Below the pieces are notes generated by a model. It was given only the letters and a program-made list of their open reading frames with translations, had not been told where the DNA came from and did not search any database. 64,000 nt of DNA from Deroplatys truncata (Eukaryota; Arthropoda; Insecta; Mantodea; Mantidae), in the NCBI GenBank assembly GCA_030765065.1, contig CM060990.1:495680190-495744189 (forward strand). Reading direction: 5' to 3'. Within the stretch, counting starts at the first letter, position 1; each line of letters starts with the position of its first letter. Position numbers and translations under genes: made by a program. This document shows positions 1 to 13,209 of the stretch, one piece after another.

Positions 1-130
1 CGAATCCTTGGCCCCTCAGGAGATTTGCAAGCCCGCAGCCCGAGATGAGCTACAGGTTGCTCCAACTACCACCAGGAATTTTTAATCTGTGAAAGGTAGG
101 GGCCATGTCCTCTGCCCTGTAGATGTACCC
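1..130 (+). repeat. Fragment of dispersed SINE-like repeat
   Basis: The phrase around a 'gtgaaaggtaggggcc' block followed by a C/T-rich stretch resembles the 3' portion of the repeats at 820-1000 and at 3790-3920 (minus strand), which read '...tctgtaaatggt(a/g)gggaccctg(t/c)cctttgcctg'. No tRNA-like head is present. Assignment rests only on this within-window similarity. Confidence 0.3.
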
Positions 131-285
131 TGTCCCCACTCACCTCACTCCTCCCACCCGTAAAATTAAACATTCCCGCAATGTCTGGATAATGTATTAT
201 ATAGTAGAAGTTCTTATTAACTATCGTCGAAATTCATTAACACCGTTTTCGTGACTGTCATGCTATAACTTTGGATGCGTTCAGC

Positions 286-693
286 TCACTTATAATTTAC
301 CAATCTATTCGAATTTTCAAGCGTAGATACCACTGAATTATCTCCATATGGAAACGTCAAATTAGTAAAAACACGACTTGCACTGTATTCCGATTCCTCA
401 CACGCAGGAAACACAAGTGTAGGTCTGAGATCGAGCGTAGATATTACTGAATTCTCGCCATATGGAAACGTCAAATTAGTAAACACCCGACTTCCGCTGT
501 ATTCTGGTTCCCCGCCCACAGGAGACTCAAGTGTAGGACCGAGAGTTGATTCAGTATAACATTTTCCTCTATGCATCTTAAGTCTTGACAAAGAACGATT
601 CTTTAAAATCCGATTGCATATACAGCATTTAACGATTCGTCTTCCTCCGAGTGTAATGTATGAAAAATTGAGTTTCTCATAAGTCGGTTGCAC
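286..693 (-). CDS. Small BED-like zinc-finger ORF with a 38-codon internal duplication
   Basis: A 135-codon open frame on the minus strand. Near residues 22-45 it has a C-x2-C ... H-x4-C arrangement (KCCICN, then MHRGKC), like the BED/C2HC fingers common in transposase-related proteins. After it, a segment rich in 'RVFTNLTFPYG' occurs twice; in DNA the copies begin near 321 and 435, a 114-bp period that keeps the frame. The ORF has an ATG and no internal stop. It could be a single exon of a host gene or the 5' part of a decayed transposon gene; no neighbour decides this. The function is unknown, and the zinc-finger reading is from spacing only. Confidence 0.4.
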   Translation of the reverse strand: MQPTYEKLNFSYITLGGRRIVKCCICNRILKNRSLSRLKMHRGKCYTESTLGPTLESPVGGEPEYSGSRVFTNLTFPYGENSVISTLDLRPTLVFPACEESEYSASRVFTNLTFPYGDNSVVSTLENSNRLVNYK

Positions 694-819
694 CGATTTT
701 CTCCCACAATAGTCACGCTGAAACTCTAAAGGAAATTAAATGAAGACGTGAATGCTAACGCTCAAAGGAATTAAAGTGAATGAATGAATTGATAACGCGC
801 AACTATGTATATATCTCGA

Positions 820-1170
820 ATAAGGGTGACGGAGGGGAGCCTCGGCATACGCATAGCACGGGAAAAGAATGCTCTCCGGGAACATTCGTCATCCAGACAG
901 CGATTGGTCTCAGGGTCTGTAGACGTGAGGTTGGGCGGAAGAGACTCCAGGTTCAAATATTTAAAAGGTAGGGACCCCGTCCTTTGCCTGTCATGTCTAC
1001 TGGACCATCCTAACCACGTAACATGATGTAACCAGAAAACGTAACCAACAATCGTAACCAGAAGATGGAGGCTGCGAGCAGAGGAAAAGGATGCTCTCTG
1101 GAAACATTCGTCGTCCAGGCAGCGATTGGTCTCAGAGACAGTAGAAGTGAGACGTGAGTCCCCAGAGCCA
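820..1170 (+). repeat. Two partial copies of a SINE-like repeat
   Basis: A block reading 'ggaaaa(g)aatgctctc(c/t)gg(g)aacattcgtc' followed by 'cagcgattggtctcag' occurs near 860-910 and again near 1083-1135. The first copy continues into 'ggtagggaccccgtcctttgcctgtc', the 3' module also seen at 3790-3920 (minus). They look like truncated members of one dispersed family. Confidence 0.4.
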
Positions 1171-1520
1171 GGTTATTTGGTACATTTTTGCCATACTTAT
1201 ATATATTTTAAAGAGGAGATGTCTGTTTCGAAGGCTGGTGTATTTTATCTCGTGTGTCCGCATGTTTTAAAGTCGCCTGATCCGTGTTATTTACATTGTC
1301 GCAATACTTATATATCTTTCTAAAAGGAAATGCTTGTTTTAAAGTCCTTGTATTTTTACTCGAGTGTCAGCATGTTTTAAAGTCCCTAGATCTAGGTTGT
1401 TTACACATTTGCAATACTTACTTATTTTTTCAAGGAAATGCACCTATTTTTACCTCGAGTGTTCGCATGTTTTAAAGACCCCAGATCCCTGTTATTTACA
1501 TTTTTTTCTAAAGATTGTCA
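1160..1520. repeat. Tandem repeat, about three copies of roughly 110-120 bp
   Basis: The marker 'cgcatgttttaaag' recurs near 1258, 1368 (as 'cagcatgttttaaag') and 1464. Each is followed by a '(c)agatc(c)gtgttatttaca' type phrase and an 'aatacttatatat' phrase. Copies are diverged, so this is an old local array. The short ORFs over it are translations of the repeat. Confidence 0.6.
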
Positions 1521-3789
1521 TATTTCATTTTAAGGCCGCCTTTGTTAAAGATAATGTCTTGTAACCCACGGTTTAAAGGTAGTCAAATGTTCCTGTCTAA
1601 ACCTGTTCGATCAGGAATTATAAACAAACATGCATCACCTTTTAAATTTCTTTAAAATCAAGTCAACCGTGAAATGACAGGAACCTTCCATCTGCTAGCA
1701 ATAATAATTTTTATAAAAATTTCAGAGGTTCGCAGTGTGCCTAAACAATCACGGCTCTGTTACAGGTGGCTTTTCATTTTTTGCTTGAGTTTTATTTATG
1801 GACGCTCTTTAACTGCTGTTAATTAAAAGAACAAAAAATGGAATGGCTTGTTGTCCTATTAGTTTAAGTAGACTCATGTTTCATTATTTATTTCTTTTTC
1901 AAAAGTAAACCCGCGTGTAATCAAGCCTTAGAGATAAAAAATCTTGAAGCCGGAAGTACATTATCCTCCTTTTAAGTGATTTACGCTCGCCTTATCCATT
2001 TTATTTTTTCTTGGAAGGTTAAAGGCATATAATGACGGGCTTGCAGCTATGTTTATCTCATGCAGGAAGCGGTCAAGCAAGGTATACAGGCGTACCTCCC
2101 TCCATGGCAGGCAGAGAGAGTATAGGGATGGGGGTTGGAGGAAGTGGAATTATCATTACAATATGTCTGGTAGGAGCGAACTCTCTGTTCCGAAACCGCT
2201 CTCCTCCCTGGTCGTTATGGTAGGAGTAGGTATAATACAGACATACAGAAATGACCTGTTTCATTCTGCGTAAGAACGCGCACGAAGGCGTAGGCATAAT
2301 CATGTTTCCGAAAAATATCCCTTTTAAAATACGTTACCGTCTTGCGTATTTTTTGAAGTTGCTATTTACGCTAACTTTGTCTTTTAGTCATACATTTTCA
2401 ATTCATCTAAGAGGTGTAATATTCTTATAAGTCTGATAATTTCCCTCAACGCAGAATTAAACAGGTGTCATTAATCGTAATAATTATACATTCGTAATAA
2501 TGGCTTAATTAAGTTTTAGTAAAAAGATTTCCGTGGGCACGCGTGCTTGCGGGGGGGGGAAGCGGCGGTACTTTGTCGACATCAACTCTTTATACTGTAA
2601 CAATAAAAAATACTCAATTGGAATAATTGTATTAATCGATCGACGGCCTGCGTCCAGCCCTTTAGGGTACGTGATACCGCGAATCCAAGACGTTAAGAGT
2701 CCAACATAGCCTTTGTTAGCCCTTTAAATCCTTTATTTTCAATGACGCTACATGATGTTATGCATGGGCGAACATTACCTGATTGATTGACAGAGATATT
2801 TAGAACTTTAGAGCCGGGGGACTTCACCCTCACAATGGAGCGGGAGGAGGGCACCTCCGGTGTTGGAAATATACCGCCAAAGGGTGTCAAAAACATTTGT
2901 ACACACATATGTTTACATGCACGCTGAATTAAACTATAATTGGCGTGTCTTTGTGGCCTAAACCTCTCCCATCGATTTACGAGGGGTGGCGGCACGCGTC
3001 TGAGGGTCCCAGAGGGGGCAAAGGCTTGAAGCGAGATAATCTTACACATGGACGATTGTTATCAACCCTCGTCAGTCAAATTTGACAGCTACATGATACA
3101 TCTATTAGCTGCAAGTGACACAAAGGACGTGGAGGGGGCGGGCGGTGACAGAGTAGCACACAAAGTGTGGCGGGCCGGCGGACGGCATAGAACAAAGACT
3201 TATCTGACACATGTTATCAGTCGGCAGCATCTATTTGTGTGCTACTCCGACACCGACAGATACATGTCACCCCCATTAGCGATGAAAACAATAGCCCATT
3301 GTTCTGGTTCTCTGCCGGGTGACGTTCGAACTAGCACATAAACAAGGGACGTGGCCTGCGGCATAGAACAAAGGGATATCTGATTACAGAGTCAATAGGA
3401 TTACAACCTTATCAATCGGAGGCATCTCCCTTTGTGCGCATAAATTGTCATATTATTCATACTAGCGTCCATAAGTTCCCGAACCTAACCTCAGTGATGC
3501 AATGTGAAGAAGCCTTGGACATAGACAAACACATAAGAATAATGTGACAAGTATGCGAAGACTTCGAAACGAGATTTGAAGACATTACAAAATTTCCAAA
3601 ACAATTTCAGATATTTTTAACACCATTGTCAGTGGATCTATTAACGATAGATCATCCTTGATATTCCTGTTGGAATATAATAATAAAATAATACGAAATA
3701 GGTTAATCATAATTAACTACGTACTTGTTAGGAATAGGATTCAACGCGGAGGGGAACTTAACACGTCGGCCTACATAGATCTTTTACAC
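1521..3789. other. No gene recognised
   Basis: AT-rich non-coding sequence. It holds a G10 run near 2551 and a pair of related blocks at about 3185-3215 and 3359-3385 that share 'ggcatagaacaaag' followed by 'tatctga'. Those blocks lie in a GC-richer patch (2960-3340) that could be a decayed non-autonomous transposon. No terminal repeats could be fixed. Confidence 0.4.
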
Positions 3790-4307
3790 CTATGTTTCAC
3801 ACAGGGCGCCCGGAGTGCGAGGAAGGGATTAGGTGAGAGGAGACAGAGGACGGCCGGAGCAGGGGACACAACAGGCAAAGGGCAGGGTTCTCACCATTTA
3901 CAGAATTTAAACTCCCCAGATGGACACTGGTGCAGCCGGGTCCCCTTCCTCCCTGTGGGCTTGCACATCTCTGGGGGCCCGGAACCCGGAAACCGCCCCC
4001 ATTCCGGGGAACGAAGGGTTTCACTGAGTATTCCTTTTCCCTGCCATGCACACACCGAGACCTCCCGCCGACACGTACAACACTGAAAGAGACCAAGTGG
4101 ATGAAAGGTGATGTGAAATGAGAATGGTGGTGAAATGGAGCGACAGGAAATTCCCGGACTTTATGATCCTTCCCAGAATTCGCCTAGCGACCCGGGGAAG
4201 CCCCGAAAAAACTCTGGGTCAGGAAAGACGGCCACGGAAATCGAACCGACAACCTCCCAAATGCGGGCAACAGACGTTACCGCCTGAGCCATCCGGCTCG
4301 GTTACAT
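3790..4307 (-). repeat. tRNA-derived SINE, minus strand
   Basis: Read on the minus strand from about 4307, the head has an A-box-like 'GGATGGCTCAGGCGG' and, about 45 nt later, a B-box-like 'GGTTCGATTTCC', so the 5' head derives from a tRNA gene and could carry an internal Pol III promoter. The body continues to about 3790, sharing its 3' module with the fragments at 1-130 and 820-1000. Long ORFs in this interval are shadows. Confidence 0.65.
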
Positions 4308-7300
4308 AGTTGTTACATAACACTGTATTTTTTTCCACTAACTTCAATATAAATGTGGACGTATTAAAGGCAGAGGTAATACTAATGGTAATCCAAAGTG
4401 AACCTCATTCATATACTATGTGTTGATATAAGCACACACATTGGTTTGCTTATCTCCGATACGAAATTGAAATTGGGGAGCAGTCATGGCAATCAATTCA
4501 GCAGAAAAGTCCACAATATTAGATAGTTTAGTAAAGAAAAATGAATTAAAGGTATAAACATACTGCAGTAATTTAGAACATAGCTATAGTAAACATAATA
4601 TTAGCACTAATAACATTAACAATAACAATAATATTAATAGGTATTCTTATTATTACTATTATTAATAACATTAAACATTTCCGCAATATTCCTTAAAATA
4701 GGTAAACACTAATGGAATTAACTGTAACGTCTTCTATACTTATCCATTGTACGAGCTTTGTCCACCTTTTTCTACAGGTCTGTCCTGTAATTCCAGCAAT
4801 TCCACTGTGGGTATGTTTTCCACTGGTAAAGCGCCCAGCATCATCTGAGGGCTTACTGAACTTACTACAAATGAGTTTGCTTTGACATGTTTGATCTAAA
4901 ATTGTGAAGACTAAAAGAAATCCATTAGCACCATAGAAAGCTACCGACCCTCACTAATAAGCTCTGCGCAAAATACGATCCCAGTGTGCACCAAGTAAGG
5001 ATGACAACTTCGAAATTTCGCTGATAAAATGGACTCATCTCCCAAATCCAGCAATTCTTTTCAGAATTGTGTGGTCGTGAAATGAAGGCTACAAAATCTC
5101 ATTGCCCTTCAAGCCCAGCTACAACTTACTTCTTTTCTTACTGCTTGGCCTCAAATTCCGCTATTGATCCACCTCAAACTTAAAAAGCCAATTAAGTTCT
5201 TTGTGCGTTACCTTAAAGGTTATACGTTAAAGAAATTTCGAGTTAATATGTGGTATTAACGTATTTAGAATACCTCCACTATACGAAAAACTCCTAACCC
5301 TGGTACAGAAAAGAAAATTAAACCGCTCTGTCCTAAAGCTATTAACAATTTGCTACACATACCTGCAAAATGGCATCAGCAGATTATCTTACCTGTAACA
5401 AAGCAAACCCAGCATTAGCATATACTTTAATCGAGAAACAGTGCAAGAATTTCTAATATTTTCAGTATATATTTCACTATTTTGTGTGCATCAATGGGCA
5501 GAATGGAGAATGTTTTATACGTTCATAGTTCAGCGTCACACACACAAACGTGCGTATCATATCCAGCCATATAGCAAGTTCATGCATTCCACACACTCTG
5601 ATATCAATTTCATACCTTCTATGTCAGCATGCGTTCATTTCTGGGAAATTATAGTATCGGGAACTTTCAGATTCTTTTCGAATGAAAGCATTTCGCATGA
5701 ATACGTTTGACGAATAGAGCACAGAATGTTCGTTTCTACATGGGAAGTTATGCTTTGAGTGGTGTACCGCGTAAATGAGAAAAATTTTGGAAATTATCAG
5801 CATGATAAGAAGGTAATCTATAAACAGAAAAATCGAAAAATACGGAATTGGCTATAAAGAGCAAAGCTGCTCCATCTTCAGTTATCGAAAATACGTACTC
5901 AAATATGTGTCATATTATAACAATACATTTTTATATTTTAAATATTAATTTTTTTTACATAGACAAAGCATTGCACCAATTTTAATCGTGACCTCACTTT
6001 AACATGGCGGTTGTATTGGTTGCACAGGTTACTGATTGCACTTGGTTCTTCGCGAATATACATATTTTCTAAAAACATATTTCATAAAATCATGCACCAA
6101 AACTGCGCATCCTGTCCTAGAATGTTCTCTTGTTACTTCTTTAATTATTCGATGGTTTTAACAAAATCCATGAATTAAGTAACATTTTCCCCCCAATGTC
6201 CTTTTCGTTGAAATTCCATTCTCGTCCACTTTTGTTTCAATACTCCTCTCTATTTCCACATGCAAACCGTTTATCTTAACACCATAATGTTTTATTCTCA
6301 TATTAATTTATCTGTTACTATAGAGAATGAAAGAACACGGGCAAAGAAAATTGCCAAACACATTCTAGAAGTATTAAGGTAGGTTTTAACCAAAACTGAA
6401 TTATGGCTTACTCATGAAAAAATTCTGTGCTAACTTATTTTTGAGAATATAATACAGAACTATTTTGAGGATTAGTAAGTAAGAGCTTTATCTAATCAGG
6501 GACGCTGTGCTGTGAGGAACTGATATTGTCACACGAAACATGTTCAAAGCTCATGCAGCGCTTAGCTTTGGCTACAAGATTGAGACTCCGAAATCGCGTT
6601 TGACAATCCCAACCTAAAGATTTATTAGGAGTGTTAATCCCCTTCTTGATGAAACGGGATTCTTAAGAGGAGGCGAAAGTCTACAAAATTCTTTGAAGCC
6701 ATTCGAAGAACAGCACCAGATAATATTGCTCCCACATCTGATCTTGACTGCAGAACATGTTCGTCTGCTACACACTGGGGCTAAACATCTTGCTGCATCT
6801 CTCCTATGTAAATACTGTACCGAAAATATAAGATGAGTGATACGACAGATTACATCGTTGTTTAGGGTTCTTCCACCTTAAGGCAGCGATAGCAACACGA
6901 CTTATGCGTCAGTTGCCACCTCAGAGGGAAATACCCTCTCGTGCTTTCAGCAATACAGGGGTCGAATGACTTTTCCAGGCATCTGTATATGAAACAGAGC
7001 AACTGGAGCAGCAAGACAATGGTGAAATGCCCCATACCTGTATTCTCGAGCCTATTTCCTAAGGCTGTACACTTTAGTTAGTACGCGACTTAAACTTGCA
7101 TGCCTTGCGTAGGTTTTACAGCAAGATGGAGCCTGGCACTTCATACCTCCAGATGCTTTGGCAGCTCTCAGGAAGCCGGCGTGAAGTCGATTAAACATCT
7201 GAGAAGTGCCGCAGGGTGCGCCTGTCTTTCATATGGTGAAATGGATAGCCTGTTGTGTCAAATGGAGGCAGATCTGAACTCTTGGCCGTTCACTAGACTC

Positions 7301-7753
7301 TATCCTGAAGACATTTCATACCTTAGTCCTGTATATTTCTTAAGAAGTGCTCCTTTCTTTAACCAGAGCTGACCAAAGTTTACAGTTTAGGTGGAGATTT
7401 ATTCAGTCGCTACAATAACAGTTTTGGAGGCAGTGATCTGGGACTATTTAAGTAGTCTGCAGCAACAGCATAAATGGCAGTCCAGTAATCCAAACGTAGG
7501 GACTGTGAAGGTGGAGCTTCTCAAGGATGGTTATCTACCTTTTATTTCTTGAAGATTGGCTACCGTCAGGTAGACTATTCCTGGATGAGATGGATGGGTG
7601 CAGACAGACGTAATTCGCGGCAGCAGTGTAACTTTGAAGTGACCCATTCATAACCAAGTTCGCTGCAAAATAAGGGCGATTACGTTTACGTGTTTATTTT
7701 TCTTTATGCCCTGGGTAATAGTATTTTATGATTAGGTATGATTATGTTAGGTA
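4308..7753. other. No gene recognised
   Basis: About 3.4 kb of AT-rich sequence. The longest ORFs (5441-5710 and 7100-7372, plus) have no recognisable motif and no homologous copy in the window. A run of AAT/AAC triplets lies near 4600-4670. Confidence 0.4.
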
Positions 7754-9327
7754 CAGTGACCGTCAGAATTTTTCGGACAGGACGGTCTGTTTGTGTAATA
7801 TTCCTGTTCTTAAAGAAACTGCGGACAATAAATTCGAAATTGCTAAACTCTGGATTGTCTGCACTTCATAGGTACTGTAAAAATACAATTGCGATTTGTA
7901 GATCATTTTACAAAGAAGTAAAACCTGTTCTTTGCTTGAGATACGAATAAGTACTCATCAATATTTTCGGACAGGAGATGTTTAGCAACTCAAGGCATGC
8001 TTTGCACTTGTTATGCGCCGTGTGGGAATGTCTCAGTGCCTTTCGCATGCACAAAGCAGACGCAAGCATTCATGAGTAAAATGGGACGCAGAGGAAAGAA
8101 CAGTATATTTGAACACACACAATTAGTGATATTTCACCATGAAAAAGGAAAAACATGTCGACAAATCGCAGATTTGCTGAACACGAAGAAAAGTACTGTT
8201 AGCGACATTATCTGCCAATACAGATATCAAGATAGAATTAAAAACTTGCCACAGACAGGTCGCCCGAGGGTCCTTACTAGGAGAGAAGAGAGGGCAGTAA
8301 TAAGAAATGTAAACAAAACTCCACGTCTTACTGCAACGCTATTGCTGCTGAGGCTGACAGCGAGTTTGGAAAGAAGATCAGTGCAAGTACAATCCGGAGG
8401 GTGTTATATAGGAATGAATTTCACGGGCGAACTGCGAAAGAAAGCCCTATATCAATAAAAGAAATAGGATCAAAAGGCAACGATTTGCTAAGCAGCATAT
8501 TAGCAAAGACATGGGCTGATGGAAGACGGTAATTTTCTGCGATGAATCATAATTCAATGTTTCTGGCTCAGATGGGTGCATCATGCTTTTGAGACAGCCC
8601 AATAAAGAGTTTGAAGAAAGAAATATGCAGGCAACAGTAAAACATGGAGGTTAACATGTTATGGCTTGGGGCTGTATGTCAGCTCAAAGGATAGGTCAGC
8701 TCGGTTTTATAAACGGAAACATGGACCACCACCAGTATCTTCAGATTTTAAAGAATAACCTGAAGAAAAGTGCAGAAAATATGAGTATAGGAGACTGTTT
8801 TAAATTTTTTCAGGACAACGAACCCAAACATACGGCATATAAAGTACGGCTCTGGTTGCTGTACAACTGTCCTAAAGTTGTGAATCCTCCCTCACAGAGT
8901 CCGGATATTAACTCGATAGAGAATCTATGGTATATACTGGAAAACAACGTAAGAAAAGTTCCCATAAATTCCAAAACTGATACCAGGAGACATCTGCAAG
9001 ACGAATGGAACAGATTGTCCCATTTTACAAGCAAACTCGTGGAGAGCATATCGAGACGGCCGACTGAAATGCTTTATTCCTACATGGGCTCCATTCTTTC
9101 TATGTTTGTTGTACTTATATGTTTTGTCCGAATATTTTTGAAGATAAAGTTTTGTATTATTGTAATGATTTTATAAAGTTTATCTTTATTTCATCATGGA
9201 ATGAAGTGTATTTTTATTTTTGGTATCTGTATAAGTAACTGTTCATTCTGGAGTAAGTAAAATGAAACAATATATGTTTGTTATTCTTCTTATATTAAAC
9301 CTGATCAAAAAATTCTGCCAGTCACTG
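7754..9327 (+). mobile_element. Tc1-type DNA transposon, both ends present (1,574 bp)
   Basis: The left end 'CAGTGACCGTCAGAATTTTT' and the reverse complement of the right end, 'CAGTGACTGGCAGAATTTTT', are inverted repeats. Both ends are flanked by TA (7752-7753 and 9328-9329), the Tc1/mariner target duplication. The interior holds a broken transposase in plus orientation. This defines a complete-length but inactive copy. Confidence 0.9.
7997..9176 (+). pseudogene. Tc1-type transposase, broken
   Basis: The transposase would bind the inverted repeats and move the element by cut and paste. The N-terminal part (from about 8072, MGRRGKN) contains a paired-type helix-turn-helix: 'GKTCRQIADLL' then 'STVSDII', followed by the 'GRPRVL' hinge typical of Tc1. 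The first catalytic Asp lies in 'FCDES' near 8540, directly before a stop. The C-terminal ORF (8661-9176) has the second Asp in 'QDNEPKH' and the final Glu in 'SIENLW', giving a DDE pattern. The two halves are in different frames and the middle holds stops, so no functional protein is encoded. Family assignment is firm; the subfamily is not determined. Confidence 0.88.
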
Positions 9328-11156
9328 TATTATTGTGCTTGACTTACTACATTGGATAGCCTAATGAACCTTAATATCAATAGTATCATTTATGAATAAG
9401 GAACAGCGTTTGAACAGTTAAGACTTACCGTAATGAGCTATTTAAAACTGTGATTTAATTTTAAATGTGGTACACATAGCTGTGTCAGTAGGTTTAAGCA
9501 GAGTTCGCACTGTCTCTGGTAGTTGGTGTGAAGGACACAGGGGTATACCACCTCCTGGACTGCCCCCCCCCCCTGAGTTTTGTGTGTAGGTCAGCGAACA
9601 TGAGGGTTTAACAACTTTTATCCGGCAAAGACTAGCACTTTAGTGACAAACATTATGGATTAGACAGGCCACATCTACGTGTAACGCTGAAAATCAATTC
9701 CCGGTAATGGCGATTAGTTGTAACGTAATAATTAATGCATTTAATAATTAATAGTTAGCAATAAACATATTATAGTCATTCTTGTTGTGCTTCTTTCTTT
9801 TAACACAGTAATCCAATGAACCGGCATCTGGCTTCGTATACGTTAAATCTTGCGAGAAGCTAGTCCGATTACTGTAGGAACATTTTATATCACATACCTC
9901 AGATGCAAGTGCAATTACAACATATAAATATATATATAGCTTATTTTTGCATAATTTCCATATCGCACATGTTTTTTGCCTAATTCATATGAATTTGAGG
10001 AAGTACGAATTTTCGCATGAACAAACTATTTTTTCTATTATATTTTCCAGTAGACCTCAGAAGATGGGTGGTTCAAATCTGCTTTGGCTTCAGGTGGAAG
10101 TTATCTATTCCTTTACATACAAAGCACACTACTCCTCTTACTGTAAGGTGTGTGTGAATTTCTAAAGGAAGTATCCATTATCTACGCGAAAGCCGAGTCA
10201 TTGCGCATGGAGGAGGTACCAAAACATTTCCTCACTCCGGTTTGAAGGACTTTTATATTGCAGTGTTTTAATAAATAAAATAACAGAATAACAGGAAAGA
10301 AAAGAAAAAAGCTACCGAAAATACTTCCGTTTTGTTCCAAGCCGCTTTTGTGGACTTAGCCGAATCCGAGTTATCCGAAGTGCACACGGTTTGAAAGGAC
10401 GGGAAGCCAAAACCCGAGATTACGTCTTTATCCTTTCGAAACATAATCTTCTAAATGTGAGGCGGAAAATCGGAAATTGCACATTTTCCTATTTATCATA
10501 TATCTTGAGAAAGAGTTGACATTAAATCGCGAACTGGGAACTTAGCATCAGTGAATGCTTTCTGTTTCCGAATCGCACTCCGTTTCCAGCAATTGCTCAT
10601 TTCTACGTCTTAGAGTTTATATGTTAATATTGAAAATGTAAAAAAGACTTAAAGTTAACCAAAAACGTATCGCATTCAGGAAAACATAAGGTAATAATAT
10701 ACAGGCAGACCATTTAAGTTGAGACTGTACAATATGTGCAATACTAAGCGTTCTGGAAGGAATCGTCTTGAATAAAAGTTGCTTGACATTATGGGGAAAG
10801 TAAATGCCATTAATGGTATTTTCTTTGCAGGACGTTGTGATGCTTACTTTTAGAGCTAATTTAAATTGACCCTAATTGTAAGTTCCCATTTAAAAAAAAT
10901 AAAATTCATCATAAAGTGTTGTATTGGTGAATTGGAATGCATGCGAAATATAATTAAAATGAAATCTATTGGAAGCTCAAGTGATATAAAATCTGAAAGG
11001 CAACTCAGAAATTAGGAGCTTTAGCTGCAAGTATTTAATTTTCTCCGCCATGTTAAAAGCACATTACTACACATTTGCGTAACAAATTTCACATGCAGCT
11101 GCATAATTTAGTGGCATGTTGCTGAATGTGATTCCTGACCCTGCTTACAACCAGAG
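9328..11156. other. No gene recognised
   Basis: Flank between the Tc1 copy and the retroelement. It holds a C-rich run near 9563-9572 and short ORFs without motifs; nothing else can be supported. Confidence 0.4.
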
Positions 11157-12185
11157 AGTATTTACACTTCTAAGATTTAATTATGTTGGTATGTTTATTG
11201 TCTCATTTCTGTTATCGTTTTATTATATAGCAGGGTTCTGACACATTTGCAATGTAAAGAAATATGTATGTACCTATACCTTTTTAGTATCTTTAGACTT
11301 ACGCACCAGCAGAAATGTAACAACCTTTGAAAATAACAAGAGTAAAGGTTATTGCACTGTGTGTTACATGTTCGTAGAAGTCTTTATTAGTTGGCGTGCT
11401 AATAGGACACAAGTAGCTGACGCCTGGGAAATTTCGAAGTACTTCACAAACGGGATTTTTCACTGTATTTTACCGTGTGAGCCCGAGTTGGCCAATCAGG
11501 TTAACAGAAATCTATTAGTGTTTGAACATAACGTAAATTCGCGCCAGCCCGAAGACCAATAGAATTAGCTTGTAAGTTTCATATTCGCGCCCCTCAGAAC
11601 TGCATATATTTGAGGTCCTTGTCAAAATTTCGGGCAGTATGAACTTTAAAGGCAGGAGGAACGTATGCTCCTTGCAACAAGATTTTCGCACCGGAATTAA
11701 TTTAAGAATGTGACGCAGCTTTTGGACATAGCCGCGCGAGTAATATGTGGTAAAAGTGACAAAAAATTCGCGAAGAGAGTAACTAATTATGCACAAGTCT
11801 TGTTATGCGCTGTTAGACAATTGATTGAGTTATGCACTGGTGAAAGTCGAAGTGTAGTCATGTACTTTGTTTAATACAGCAAATGAAAGGTAGGTTGCTG
11901 GGTTTCTGTTTCAACACGGAACAATAGAAATAAAATGTGTGTTGAATTTCATATGCTGTGACGTCTACAGTTATTTTGTTGGCAAGTTGAGCCTTCATGT
12001 GTCCCACCATGGAGATCAAAGAAAACATGCTTCTACCACAATAATAATTGCAACAGGTATTCGAATCCAGGCAACAATATCTTCAGTGAGCAGCCGAGTT
12101 GATGACGAAAACGCCATCAGGAGGTGACTGACGGACTGCATTATCTAGGTAAATATAAACACATGTAAAGGACGACGCACAATAA
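11157..12185 (+). repeat. 5' LTR of gypsy-type retroelement
   Basis: This roughly 1.03-kb block is repeated, diverged, at 37709-38309 plus 56357-56797. Shared landmarks in order include 'ttattatatagcag', 'gcaatgtaaagaaatatgta', 'gcaccagcagaaat', 'gtgtgttacatgttcgt', 'aatatgtggtaa' and 'tcaacacggaacaata'. The 3' edge is set by the primer binding site 2 nt downstream; the 5' edge is approximate because the two copies diverge there. The point matching the E2 insertion is at about 11741-11746 (GTGGTA) and is uninterrupted here. Confidence 0.8.
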
Positions 12186-12187
12186 GA

Positions 12188-12205
12188 TGGCGCCCAACGT
12201 GGGGC
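12188..12205 (+). promoter_or_regulatory. Primer binding site for tRNA-Lys1,2
   Basis: The 18 bases TGGCGCCCAACGTGGGGC are complementary to the 3' end of tRNA-Lys1,2 including CCA. They lie directly behind the LTR, where minus-strand DNA synthesis would be primed. Confidence 0.85.
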
Positions 12206-13209
12206 ACGAAAGAGTAAAGGCTCAAGGGGAATGCAATGCTAAAGGAACATCAACCGACGGGGAACGCAACAGAAAGCCGAGGACGGCGGACACATCATTG
12301 CTGACGGCGAGGGAGGAACAGGACAACGTCGGCGATACGAAGAGCAGAATAGGAATCAACAGCGACGAAGTATATTGAAAATACTAGTGAATTAAACGTC
12401 TGAGGAAGGAGGTACACGAAACAATTTTGAATGCAACGGGAGGAACACACGTCAGCGCCCAAGGTGCCGCAGGAATGAAGAAAGGACAACTAACAAACAC
12501 GTCAAAAGGCAGCAATTTCATTATAAGTCAATTTGGTATGTCGTATTATTGTTATATTTATGTTTCTTAGAAATTAGAAAGTAATTAGTAGAAAAATGTC
12601 AGACAAAATAGCAGGGTGGAGAATATTCAAGGTGATGAGGAAATAGGTATAGGGGACAATAATATTGATTGTGGCTACGTACAGAGTTTCCATATGGAAA
12701 TTCAACTTAGTCACAGTTTGACTGATTCAGGTTTACAAAAGGGTTAAGATACAGTTGGGGAGTTTATTGACCACTTTGTAATATAAACATTGTCCCGAAC
12801 TCAGAGCAGCTGCAAAACTCCACGATGGCTTTGCAAGAAAAGACAGATAGGGCAGTTGTAACACCAACTAAATTAGACCTCCTCCTTTTGGTTATTATGG
12901 AAGTAGATAAAAAGTTAGAAAAATGAAATTGTTGAGAGACAAAATAGAGAGAAATAAGCACAATTAAGGGTTATGTTAATCAAAGATTTTACAGGCACAA
13001 TGAGAAAATGAATAAGATTGAGAGGAAGATAAGTAAGGGAATAAACAAAGAACTTGACAACTTTAAAGAGGAACTACAAGGACAAATAGCAAAGCTTGCA
13101 CTTGCAAATTCAAAGGAGAGATGTGTCAGGCTAGAAAATAAATAGGTAACAGGGAAACTGAAATTATCCAGCAGGTAGAAAACAACTTAGTGTAAGTGGC
13201 GACATATCG
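12206..13209 (+). other. Retroelement leader, no intact ORF
   Basis: The region between primer binding site and the first gag-like ORF. It holds short ORFs only, and a purine-rich stretch near 12215-12420 that may be part of a decayed gag start. Confidence 0.5.

Noticed and set aside
3797..4309. Overlapping ORFs of 99-142 codons
   Set aside because: They lie in a tRNA-derived SINE and show no motifs.
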